From Chlorella sorokiniana (taxonomy: Eukaryota; Chlorophyta; Trebouxiophyceae; Chlorellales; Chlorellaceae): 64,000 nt of DNA. Under the pieces are notes generated by a model. That model was not told the DNA's origin, did no database searches, and was given only the letters and a program-made list of their open reading frames with translations. Position 1 is the stretch's first letter. Each line of letters begins with the position of its first letter. Shown here in pieces: positions 1 to 10,247 of this stretch. A program made the translations under genes and the position numbers. The stretch lies in contig CP084615.1 of NCBI GenBank assembly GCA_025917655.1, forward strand, positions 806,001 to 870,000, written 5' to 3'.

Positions 1-3000
1 GCGGCGGCGGCGGGCCAAGGCGCCAGGTACGTGTGTGTGCGTGTGTGTGTTTGTGTGTGTGTTTCGGGGGGGAAGAGGGGCCAGGGCAGGGCAGCCAACA
101 GAGCTGCCCCTTACTTGCTTCCTGTGCTTGTGAGCGTCTTGCCTGGGCTGGCCTGCGCCACCCACGCTACCCTGAACCCGCCGCTGGCAGCAGTGCACTT
201 CCCGCAGCAGCCTGCCTCTGCCGAACCGGCTCCGTTCAGCCGCCCGCCGCGCCGCGCCCCCGCCCGCAGGCCCGCTGTGGGAGGTCAGCGCTGAGCTGGC
301 CTGGCTGGGTGTGTCGCTGGTGGGTCCCGCCCGAGAGGTGGCCTACCTGCGTGCCGCCGGCCTGCGCGCGCGCCTGGCGGGCACCGCCGCACACCTGGCT
401 GCTGACCTGGAGCTGCGCCGCCTGCAGGCAAGCAGGAAGGGGAGGGTTAAGCGGTGTGGGGGTCTGGGATGCGGGGGGTGGGGTGGGGGTGGGGGTGGGG
501 GGGAGGGGGATGAAATCGTGGGGGCGAGCGCAAGGGGGTGGAAGGCCGGGGGGGGGTAGAAGCGGCAGGTAAAAGGGATGCGCGTGCTGTTTTGCCTGCG
601 TTCCTGGCAGGCTCCGTTGCCGCTTTCCACTTCGCGCCCTGCCCCGACGCTTGACAACCCCTCTTTGCACGGGGAGTCTGAGGCGCTTTTGTCTGCCGAG
701 CATGGAGTGTTGCCGCGTGGCCGACTGTTGGTTTCGCGCCGCCCCCGGCGCAGCTGGACAACCCGAGCCCCTGGGTGGCGCTGCCCGTCACGCTGCAAGC
801 CCCTGCCCCCACCTCCCGCCTCACCTCCACCGTGGCGGCGGCGGTGGACGCGCAGCGCGCGCGGCCCTCACCGCCCGCCTCGCGCTGTGGCAGCGCCGCC
901 CGCCGGCGTGGTGTGCCTGGAGGAAGCTGAGGTGCAGCTGGCCCCTGTGGCCGTATGCGTGGAGCAGCAGCACGCGCTCGCCCTGGCACACTTCCTCTCG
1001 GGCATGGCAGCGGGGCTGGCCGCGGCAACCGCCGCAGCGGCCGCAGCCGGCGGTGCGCCGGGTCCGACGTCGGCAGCGGAGCCCAGCGCTGCGGCGCGCC
1101 GCCCGGCGGCCTGCCGGGCCTGAGCCCCGAGGTCGGGCGCTGCTGAGCGGCCGCGGGGCCGCCCTGCTGGCGCCAGCGGAGCAAAAGGTGTACCTGGATG
1201 TGCTGCGCATCGCGCCGCTGGAGCTGGTCGTCACCTTCCTGCCCGCCCCCTTCCAGCCAGACCCGGGTGGGGCCTCGACGGGCTGCTTCCGCTTCCCTCT
1301 GGGCAGCGCTGCGTGCGAGCTGGCCGTGCAGGGGGCGCCGTGTGCGGCGCTCTCGGGCAGCAGCCAGGCCGTGCCCGGCTCCTTTCGCCTGCCGCGAGTC
1401 GCCGCCGTTGCCCCCACCCACACCTCCCTCCCCCTCCTGTGCATGCACGCACAATCACTCCTTCTCCCTGCCCCCTGCCTGCCCCCTGGCCGCCCGCAGG
1501 CCACCCGCGCCTGCTGGCCCTGCAGCGCGTGCTGTCGCTGGCCGATGTGGAGGACGCTCGGCTGCGCCTGGCGGCCCTGGAGCTGCGCTCGCCACTCATG
1601 GGGGCCTCCGCCCTGGCGCAGCTGCTGCAGGTGGGGCTGCAGGGCTGGGGGCGTGGGTGTCGGCGCTATGGGCAGCAGCCCTCGCCGCCTGCGGCGCCGC
1701 CATTGTCCCGGACCACCTGCCGCAACACTCGCTCCTCGCTCGTCGCCCCTGGAATGCGCCTGCCACCCTGGGGCCCCCTCCCATCATCCTCGCTTCCCAT
1801 CCACCCCACCCACCTTCTCCCATTCACCTCACCACAACCCCCACACGCTTTTCATGCGTTTTCAACCCCCTCCACACGCACACATACACCCACCGCCCCC
1901 ACCCACCCACCGCAGCGCCACTACTCCCGCGCCCTGCTGCCCGAGCTGGCCAAGCTGGTGGGGTCGGCCTCGCTGCTGGGCGACCCCGTGCGCCTGCTAC
2001 ACCACCTGGGCCTGGGGGTGTGGTCCCTGCTGGCCTCCCCCGCCGCGGGGCTGGTGCTCAGCGCGCGGCAGCGCGGGCCGGCGCAGTTCCTGGCAGGGCT
2101 GGCCTCGGGGTGCAGGGGCTGTTCCAGGTGGGCCGGCGGGCTGTGGGTGGGCTTTTGGTGGTTTAGGTGGGCTGGTGGGCTGTGGGTGGGCTTTTGGTGG
2201 TTTAGGTGGGCTGGTGGGCTGTGGGTGGGGGTGTGGGTTGGGGGGCTGACGCACCGTGTGTTGCGGGGGGGGAGAGGAGAGGGGAGGGAAAGGAGAGCGT
2301 TGCCGCCTTTTAGCGAAGGCGAGGGACCTGCGGCGCGGTTGGGTCCGGGCCTCGCGCCGCCTGCGCCGTGACAGTGCAGCGCGATGGTCGGGCCACCAGC
2401 GTGGGTTTATTCATCAAATGAAAGCTGACTGTGTAACCCCATCAGGGTGACAGTTGACACTATGACTCCCCCGTTCACCCCTCTGCCCCCCCGCTGCCGC
2501 TGCAGAACGTGGTGTTTGCGTTGTCCAATGCCGCCACCAAGGGCTCCACCGCCGCCCGCAAGGCCATCACTGCTCTGGGCCTGGACCGGCTTCAGCCACG
2601 GGAGGCGTGGGCCGCCGCGGGGGGACACCGTTGCGCCGCCGCCTGCGCTGGGAGACAGACGCGGGCATGGGGGCAGCAGCGGCAGCGGCGGAGGAGGAGG
2701 CCGGACGCCGCAGGCGGCAGCGACGGGCGGTGGCCCCGACTCTGGCGCGAGGGCAGTCCTGTTTTCGCCGCGCGATGGCGCCTCCGAGGACGGTCCTTCG
2801 TTCGGCGGCGGCAGCGGCGGCGTGCTGGGGGCGATGTTGATGGGGGTGGCGGGTCTGGCGGCGGAGCCCATTCGCGGCCTGGATGAGGGTGTGAGGGGGG
2901 GGCATGCTTATTTTGGCTGGGCACCTGTTGCCCTGCTTTTGCTGCCGCCAGACATGCCATGCTGGCAGCGGGTTTGTGAGGCAGAGGTCCTGGGATGCCA

Positions 3001-4072
3001 CTCTATGCCTCCGTGCCTGCAGCCCCAACCCTTGTGTGTGCCATCCCTGCTCTGCTGCCCTGTGCCTGCCCGCAGCCGGGCTGGTGGGCCTGCTGGCGGG
3101 CGTGAAGCGCGGCGCGGTGGGCGTGGTGGTGCTGCCGCTGGCGTCGCTGCTGGAGATGCTGGCCTCCACGGCTGACTCAGTCCGCCGCGCGGTGGCTGGC
3201 TCCTCAAACGTGGGCTGGGTGCGCCCGCCCCGCCCCGTCCACCCCACCCTGCCGCTGGAGCCCTACAGCTGGGGGCGGCCATGGGGCGCTGGCTGCTGGC
3301 CGAGCTGGAGGCGAGGGCGGCGGCGCGCCAGCGGGCGCGCAGCGGCGACGGCGCCCGGCCCCCGCCGCCCTCCCTGGGCGCGTTTGTGCTGTGCGTGCCG
3401 CTTGCGGAGCGCGGCTGCTACGCTGTGGTGACGACCAAGGTGCGCTGCGCAACCAACAGCGTGGCCGCGCCGTTCGCAGCCGCGGGGTGCTCCCGCGGCG
3501 CATAGCACCCCAGAGCGCTGCCCCACCGCTTGGCAAGCTTGCTTCGCGGCTGCCGCCCTTGTCCTGGTCTCGGGGCTGGCGGGTCTCGCAACCTCGCTGC
3601 AACCGCCTGATCCCGGCCCACCCTCACTCGCACCTCCCCCACCGCTGTGTGCCCGCAGCGAGTGCTGTACGCCTGCGCTCGCGAGCCCATGTGGGCGCCG
3701 TCGGTGCGCTGGAGCGCCGCCGTCGCCGACCTGGAGCTGGTGGCGGCGGCCGGCGCCCGCCTGGCCCTGGTGGCGCAGCAGCCGCAGCGGCGGCATGTCG
3801 TGCGCGGCGCGCAGGCGCTGCCCCGCGCGCTGGCGGACGTGCTGCGCGCGCGCGCCGCGCCCGCCTTCTCTCACCTGGCGGTGGACTGCGAGGGGGCCGC
3901 GGAGGCGGAGGCGCTGGTCGGCACGCTGCGCGCGCTGCGGGCACGCGTCCCGCCGCCCACCTACATCGGCGGCTGCCTGCTCCTGGCTGGGGCTGGGGGT
4001 AGGTGGCGGCCCCACCGGGAAACTCAAGACGAACAACGCACGACGCCAATCAGCGCACAAACTCAAACTTGA
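1..4072 (+). CDS. VPS13: VPS13-family lipid-transfer protein, C-terminal part (5' end outside window)
   Basis: VPS13 proteins are rod-shaped bridges that carry lipid between membranes at contact sites. Only the C-terminal part is here. Exons I can place: 1-26, 270-426, about 754-1370, 1500-1630, 1916-2127, 2506-2888, 3076-3439 and 3659-4072, ending at TGA 4070-4072. Family landmarks in order are KVYLDVLRIAPLELVVTF (near 1190), RHYSRALLPELAKLVGS then LLGDPVRLLHHLGLGVW (1916-2030), the glycine-rich repeats around GLVGLLAGVKRGAVGVV (3080), the VRPPR motif (3220), and a C-terminal PH-like module starting RVLYACAREPMW (3659). The reading frame breaks near 850-905, 1100-1145, 2107-2110, in the 2620s and at 3271-3275. 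The breaks at 2107-2110 and 3271-3275 are one G short in a G run, and adding it restores SGVQGLFQ and YSWGAAMGRWLL. Donor 427 is GC rather than GT. The VPS13 assignment is firm; which paralog it is cannot be told. Confidence 0.9.
2136..2229 (+). repeat. 39-bp minisatellite in a VPS13 intron
   Basis: Two full copies and about 16 bases of a third copy of a 39-base unit (starts at 2136, 2175 and 2214) are arranged head to tail. The second and third copies begin GTGGGCTGTGGGTGGGCTTT; the first differs from them by one base in the first eight. The array lies directly after the splice donor at 2128 and is strongly G/T-rich on the coding strand. It is intronic, with no sign of coding. Confidence 0.9.
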
Positions 4073-4487
4073 ATGCATTCCGCAACCCACACACTTGTCC
4101 CTGTTTCATTTGCTCTGTTCTGTGCACACCACTGCCCCTCCCGCTTCATTTTCTGTCTGCTAGGCGTTGTTGCCCGCGGTTTTCTGTCACCACTGTCAAC
4201 ACAACAGGAGGGAGGGCAGGTGCCGGGAACAGAGTTGGGCAGGGGGAATGAAACCTTGGCTGACATATTCTGCGGACAGCAACTTGCTGTAGATAGGCAT
4301 CCTTTGTGGTGCCCATCCAGGCCCTGAGACCGTGATGCAGTGATTTGACACGTCCGGGCCGCCTTCTTGGTGCGGCATCCCGCCTGCGCCTGCCCCGTCA
4401 TCAGGCGCCGGTGCTGGCTAAAACTGTCCAGGAGGCGTTGGACCAGCATGTGTGCCAGCACTCTGATCTATAACGCAACCTGGCTCC
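4073..4487. other. Intergenic spacer, VPS13 to methionine gamma-lyase
   Basis: These 415 bases separate two genes on the same strand. They must hold the VPS13 3' UTR and the promoter and 5' UTR of the lyase. I see no convincing coding sequence, repeat or RNA gene. Confidence 0.6.
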
Positions 4488-7400
4488 ATGGCTCACAACC
4501 CACCTTTGAATCAGGCGGAGGGTCGCCCCTTCCTTCAACGCTCCGTGAGTATGCGGCACGCCTCCGAGGAGCACGACCCTGCCGCATGGCTCGCGGCATC
4601 CAGACGCGAGTTTGGCGAGCACGGGGGCGTGAACGCAGGCGCGTAGCTGTTGTTAGCCCAGCCTCGTTGCGCGCGTTAACTCAAACCTCGCCTTTCCCCT
4701 CTACCCTTGCTTTTGCAGGCATTGAAGTCTCCACCACATTCACAGGTGGGTCAAGTAGTACGATGCCGGGGGCTGCCGACACTCAACGGGCAGGCCCCGG
4801 CGGGAGCCTGCGCGGCACTGCTGACCTTCCTGGCTGTGCCTCCATCCGCTGAGCTGCCTGTGGGACTGGGACCCTGGTCAACAAGCTAATAACTTGCAAA
4901 CATCTCCTTGCTACGAGCTGCAGTGCTGCATGCCGACACACTGCCCCAAATTTTTGAGGGCAAGAAGGGCCCCAGCGGCGGCTGCTACTTGTGAGCACCC
5001 TGCATGACCAATATCAGGAGCACTGGCTGCTGCTGCGGCTGGGCCACCGCAACTACATGCCATCCCTGTGCGCCCTTGCCTCGCAGATACGGCCGCAGCT
5101 TCAACCCTACTGTGAGAAATTTGGGGCGCCAGCTGGCCGCGCTGGAGGGCGCCGCCGCCGCCTACTGCTGCGCCTCGGGCATGGCCGCCGTGTCGGCCAC
5201 GCTGCTGGCGCTGTGCTCCGCCGGCGACCACATTGTGTGCAGCAACGCCGTGTACGGCGGCACCTTTGCGCTGCTCAAGGCAAGGCAAACCCGGCAGCGC
5301 TTTGCTGCGTGGTGGCTGCAGGCCAAGCGGGGCCACCCTGGCTGCACGCTGCGTGCTGCTCAGGCCGCCCATGCATCCCCCCTCCCCCGCCCCCACACCC
5401 ACAAACACACCTTCAGGACTTCTTGCCCTCCAAGTGCGGCATCACCACCACCTTTGTGCCCATCGACGACCACGAGGCAGTAGTGGCGGCGGTCACCCCC
5501 GCACCCGCGCCATCTACACCGAATCGCTGAGCAACCCCACGCTGGTTGTGGCCGACATCCCCGCCTGGCACAGATTGCACACGCCGCGGTGAGGCCCTCG
5601 CTCCCTGTGAGCCCGCTTCTGCGTTGCGTTTCCGCGATCGCGCCTTGGGCTGGAGGGGGCGGGAAGGGGATTGGCTGTTTGAGGCAGCGACTAGCGGTGC
5701 CCAACTGCTCCTTTCCTCTTGCACCATCATGCACAGTTGCGGCTGGTCGTGGTGTGTGCGCCATGCCACCCACATGCCGCCACCACCACCCCACTCCCCC
5801 TTTCCTCGCTGCGAACACGCACGCCCTGCCCTTTAGAGCGAGCGACTGTGTCTTTCATGCTGCTTGTGCTGTCCGCAGGGGGTTAAGCTGGTGGTGGACA
5901 ACACATTCACGCCGCTCATCCTGTCACCGCTGCGGTACGCTTTGCGCCCCTGCTGCAGCCTCTGCCGCCGCCAGCACATCGCCGCTGCCAAGGCCCCTCC
6001 TAGCACATGCAGTGCCCCTGGTGGAGGGCACCAGCCCTGTTCTGCCTTTGGCTTGTTTGCAGGCTGGGCGCCGACATCGTGGTGCACTCGCTGACCAAGT
6101 TCATATCGGGGCCTCAGGTTGGGGGCCGGGGGCGGGCTGGGTGGATGGAGCGAAAGGACCATGCATGGGGTCAACTCGCGGCGCCTCAGTGCCAAGCTGT
6201 CCAACTGGACCCCCCTCCCCCCCGTGTGTTCCTCCCAGACATCATTGCGGGCGCTGTGTGTGCTGCGGAGGGCGCCTTCATCAACGCTCTCATGGACCTG
6301 CACACCGGGCCCCTCATGCTGCTGGGTGCGCTGCGCACGCTACGCTGTGCACGCTGGGGTCACCGCCGCTGCAGTTCTCAAAAGCGAGGGCGCGGGATGA
6401 AACGGGAATGAAAAGGGGGCCGTGCTGTGCCGCGCAGGGCCCACCATGGACCCCAAGGTGGCCTCCGAGCTCTCCCTGCGAATACCCCACCTGCCGCTGC
6501 GCATGCGCGAGCACAGCGCCCGTGCCCGCCACTTTGCCACCGGCCTGCAAGCGCTGGGCGCGCGCGTGTCCTACCCAGGCCTCCCCTCCCACCCCCAGCA
6601 CGCCCTGCTGCGCCGCCTGGCCAACCCGGGTGCGCTGCCCGCTGTGCGCCGGCGTGCCATCCTTGCCGCTGCGCGGGGCCTGGCATCCAGCCTCTCCGCC
6701 CCGCACGCCAGCCCGCCGTTCTGTTCAGCCCCCGCCTGCCTGCTTCCCGCACTGGCTCTGTGGCATCACGCGATTCCTTCCTCCCGCGCCTCAGGCGGCC
6801 TGCGAGTGCCTCATTGATCCCCCACCCCCACCCCCACCCACCCACACACCTCCCAGTTTGTCGTCTTCTACCACGCCTCAACCCCCTCCCCCAAAACACC
6901 CGCCCCCAGGTTACGGCAGCGGCGGCATGCTGACTCTGGAGCTGGGCTCGCTGGACGCCGCCAAGTGCTTCATGGAGCGCCTGCAGAACAAGCATAGCTT
7001 CGGTGGGCTGCCCGCTGCTCCGTGTTTGTGCGCCCGCCGGGGGCGGGAGCCGCGCCGCGCCTGCCCTGCTCCCCTGGACCCATCCCCTCCATCGGCCCCC
7101 GCTGCTCCTGTCACCCAGCCCCCGCTTGCATTGCCGCCCGCGCTTCCAAACTGTTCGCTGCTGCCTCCTCCCTCATCCCCTGCTCCTCCCAGCCTGCCTG
7201 CGCCCAGCCAGGATTGTTGTTGTGCCCCCGCAGGCCTGTTGGCCGTGTCTCTCGGCTATTTCGACACGCTGATGAGCGCCTCCGCCGCGTCCACCTCCTC
7301 CGAGCTGACGCCGGCCGAGCTGGCGGCGGCGGGCATCGGCTCGGGCCTGGTGCGCCTGTCGGTGGGGCTCACCGGCTCGCTGGAGCAGCGCTGGGCGCAG

Positions 7401-8155
7401 CTGGAGGAGGCGTACCGCCACGTGGCGACAGTACCGCGGGGGCCAAGCCCGGGTATAAGGCGGTACAGGTGCGGGCTGCGACTGGGCAGCGACTGGTGAC
7501 TTGCCGGCGCGGGCAGGCTGGTGTGTGCACGCAGCAGCCGCCCGCCGGCCACCCCCTGCCTGCACTCTTGCCCTTCGATGCGCCCCCGCTGCTCAGCCTC
7601 GTGCCTCTGGCCGCCTGCTGCCCCCTCACCCCCCGCGCAGGTGACCCGTGACGCGGCCACCGGCGAGCTGAAGCGCACCCCCAGCTGGCACTCCTTTGGC
7701 TCCCTGGACACTGCGGCGAGCGACGGCGACGAGGTGGACGGCGCAGCCCTGGTGGGCACCCCGCGCAACTGGGCGCGCTCCACCGAAAGCCGACGGCAGC
7801 GCTGCGCACCACCCTTTCCTCCCCAGCCCTCCTGCTGCCGCTCGGGCGCCTGCCGCCACAGTTTGTTTGCTTTGGGCTGCCAGCCAGCACAAAGCTCCTC
7901 CTGCCGACCATCCCCCTCTCCGCCCCGGCGCAGAGCGGTGCCGCGGCCGCCACTGCTGCTGGTCCCCCCGTCAAGGTGCGGCGCCTCAGCACCGGCACCG
8001 AAGTCATTTACACGCGGGTGGTGCACGCGCCTGTGGAGCCGGCGGGCCAGGATGCCATCGCCAGCCTGGACTCTCAGCCGCCCTCCTCTCAGGGCTCTGA
8101 GCGCGAGGCGGCCGCGGTGGAGGTGGAGGCGGCCGCTGCGGCGGCGCTGCCTTGA
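4488..8155 (+). CDS. MGL: Methionine gamma-lyase (Cys/Met-metabolism PLP enzyme) with C-terminal extension
   Basis: This enzyme splits methionine to methanethiol, 2-oxobutyrate and ammonia using pyridoxal phosphate. Exons: 4488-4638, 4719-4745, 4924-4990, 5087-5279, 5417-5588, 5879-5934, 6063-6117, 6239-6325, 6438-6629, 6910-7002, 7234-7468, 7641 to about 7800, and about 7935-8155. The start MAHNPPLNQAEGR precedes the plant MGL motif EFGEHGGVN. Further marks are YGRSFNPTV (cofactor phosphate site), VVDNTFTP, the Schiff-base lysine in HSLTKFISG, LMLLGPTMDPKVA, and STSSELTPAEL with GLVRLSVGLTGSLEQRW at the end. Four one-base frame breaks (5501-5506, 5564, 6108-6111, 7438-7442) vanish if one base is added at each, and all exon phases through 7468 then agree. 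Introns after 4638 and 5279 start with GC. About 130-150 residues after the family's usual end are low-complexity and have no recognised domain. The N terminus has no clear transit peptide. Confidence 0.93.
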
Positions 8156-8984
8156 TGGGGTGGCCACCCAAATGCAGCTGGCCTGGGGCCGGGTTTCAGC
8201 CCATAGGGGCGTGCAAAGCGTGCAAAGCGTCCAAAGCGTGCCTAGGGATGCGGCGAGCGTGCACCCGCTTAGTTGTTCCACTGCCGCCCTCCAGCTCTTC
8301 TCCTGCATCCAAAGTGGAGCTGTGCACCCTGGTGGGCTTGCACCTGCCGATTGTGCAGTCCATGTGGTCAACACTGAACGAACCCTGGTCAAACTAACTA
8401 CAAACTCGTGTACACTGCATGTATCGCCGATGTGTTTTAAGAGCAACCCTCCTCCCTGTTGTACCCTGCATGTATCAACCTTGCGCCCCTATTGGCACTT
8501 AACTGTACTCTCCCCCCCCACACACACACACACCTCCCCTCCCCCCACCCGCGGGGGGGGGGGGGCCCCACTGCCCGATGAGCCGTTGAGTGCCCTGGAC
8601 AGAACATTGAGCTTTCATATAAACTGCGTTTGCTTGTGCTGCTGTGAACTAAGAATGTGCAGCCAGCGGGTGTGCAGGCAGGGGCAGAGAAAAGAAGGGC
8701 AGGTGATGGTGTCAAAAGATCGATGAGGGTCAATTGACTGTCAAAAGATCACATGCAGGCCACTATGAGGGGCATGGAGGGGCACTGCTCGGGACAGTGC
8801 AGGGACAAGGAAGGGGACGCATTGCATGCGCGAGAAAACTGTGAAAACAAGGCTGGCAGGGGCTGCCAGGATGTACAATTGGGAAGGAACAGTGTCGGTG
8901 TGCGGCCCGCCTTGGATGTCGGAACCGCGATGAGGTGCGTACAGGGAGATGCAAGCTGTTGATCAAGCGGGGAGGACAGGCCAG
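8156..8984. other. Convergent 3' region with simple repeats
   Basis: This spacer lies between the ends of the lyase gene (+) and the small gene (-). It holds short repeats: GTGCAAAGC-like units near 8213-8245, two copies of CTGCATGTATC (near 8416 and 8467), and two copies of TGTCAAAAGATC at 8710-8721 and 8739-8750. It also holds the CA tract and G run listed separately. No coding sequence is supported. It probably contains both 3' UTRs. Confidence 0.6.
8519..8565. repeat. CA tract followed by a 13-base G run
   Basis: A CA dinucleotide tract at 8519-8533 leads into a C-rich stretch and an uninterrupted run of thirteen G (8553-8565). The exact length of such a run is unreliable in an assembly. 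Confidence 0.85.
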
Positions 8985-9477
8985 CTACCTGACCAGTGCC
9001 ATGCGCTGCTGCTGCGGCACCTGCGGCCGCTGCTGGGACTGCTGCTGGGCAGGCGCCAAGGGGCTGCTGGGCGCTGAGCCGCGCCTGCACTCGCACAGGC
9101 GGCAGGCGTCGGACACGGTTTTGGCTGCATGCCGCCGCAGGAACTCCGCCTGTTCCGGAGTTTGCGCCTCCAGCACTGCTGCTTTGACCACACTGATTTC
9201 GTTCAGCACCTACAATGCAATGATTAAGGGCATGAGGCATGAATAGGGGCCAGCAGCAGCAGCAGTGACTCCAGCGGCCCCCAAGCAGGCCGATGCCGGT
9301 CCTGGACCGAGTCACGCTTAGGCATACCGGCGAGAGCGGGCCTCTTAGACAGCAATCGACCTTCGCGCGTGCCGGGCAGCCTGGCTGCAGCCCAAGCAAC
9401 CCTCCTGTGCACACCTCTGCAAGCTTCAGCTCCAGTGTCTCGAGTTGGACGTAGACAGCTTGCTTATGGGCCGCCAT
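8985..9477 (-). CDS. Small predicted protein of about 96 residues, function unknown
   Basis: Two exons on the minus strand read as one frame: 9477-9415 starting with ATG (MAAHKQAVYVQLETLELKLA), then 9209-8985 ending in TAG. The intron 9414-9210 has a GTGTGC donor and a TTGTAG acceptor and keeps phase. The first 45 residues look like an amphipathic helix or short coiled coil. It is followed by QTPEQAEFLRRHAAKTV, a cysteine cluster CRLCECRRG, and a Gln/Pro-rich tail. There is no signal peptide or membrane segment. I do not recognise the family; BLOC-1-like or small mitochondrial coiled-coil proteins are possible by size only. Support is gene structure rather than homology, so existence is moderately sure and function unknown. 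Confidence 0.55.
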
Positions 9478-10247
9478 AACGGGTAATGCCCGAAAGTGTC
9501 AAGGAGTTAGGGTGGGGCGCCCGCCGCACGAGTCTGGTGGGGAGTGACAAGCAATCGCCTTCTGCGTTGCGCACAAGCCGATTTGATATCGCTATTAGCA
9601 CGAGGGGCACGAAGGCCACGAGGGGCATCTCCGCCAGCATCTCCTGCTTGGCGCGCCGCGCCACTTGGCGCAGCGCGCACTACCGGCGCTTCTCCATTCT
9701 CCTCGTGATTGCGGAGTTGAGTCATTTGGCCCGATCCACGAGGAAACGACTTTGAACTTTCGCCTTGAAGAGCTACGGCTGGTGGCAAAGCACATGGCAG
9801 CTCACAGCGACGGCCATGCCGCCTACAGAGTCGCGCGGTTGGGCTGCACGAACAATGCGTGGTTCTGCTGCCAATTTCATAGCTTGTGCACAGTGAATGG
9901 CTTAAGTGGGGTGTCGGGTTGTTAACATCCTCTAGGCTACACCACTCCATCCCCATTCAGGCGTTGCATGGGCTGTTCACGCCTGCCGCCTTCTGCCGTA
10001 GGGCGGCCGTCTTCAAGGTCAACACCTTCCAGCTTTGCCCCTTCTATGAAGAAACTCTGCTCCTCAACATGAAACACTTGGATTCCTGCTTGAATTTGAT
10101 CCCTAAATGCATGTGGAAGCTGGGCCTGAAGCTTGCTGCGTAGCGGAGCGCGCCACCTCAAGAGTCAGACCAGTTCTCCCGTGGCCCTAAATTGTGCGAC
10201 ACCCGAAAGCTGTTCATGCTGCTGCATTGCTTTATCATTGACCAACC
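9478..10247. other. Divergent intergenic region
   Basis: These 770 bases lie between the starts of the small gene (-) and the CPBP protease gene (+) and should hold both promoters. Several open frames of 60-150 codons occur on both strands, among them one at 9464-9664 (-) with a hydrophobic stretch and one at 9937-10161 (-) rich in charged residues. None has a convincing start, splice partner or family motif, so I do not call a gene. Confidence 0.5.

Noticed and set aside
31-62. TG repeat at the window start as a telomere or CRISPR-like feature
   Set aside because: It is a simple TG tract in a VPS13 intron. There are no spaced repeats and no telomeric unit.
1-4072. VPS13 segment as a pseudogene because of several frame breaks
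   Set aside because: Two of the breaks are one-base losses in G runs and the same error type occurs in many unrelated genes here, while splice sites and conserved motifs are intact.
9464-9956. Possible second small minus-strand gene between the small protein and CPBP genes
   Set aside because: The frames lack an ATG in a good place, have no splice partner and show no family pattern. One has a hydrophobic patch, which is not enough.
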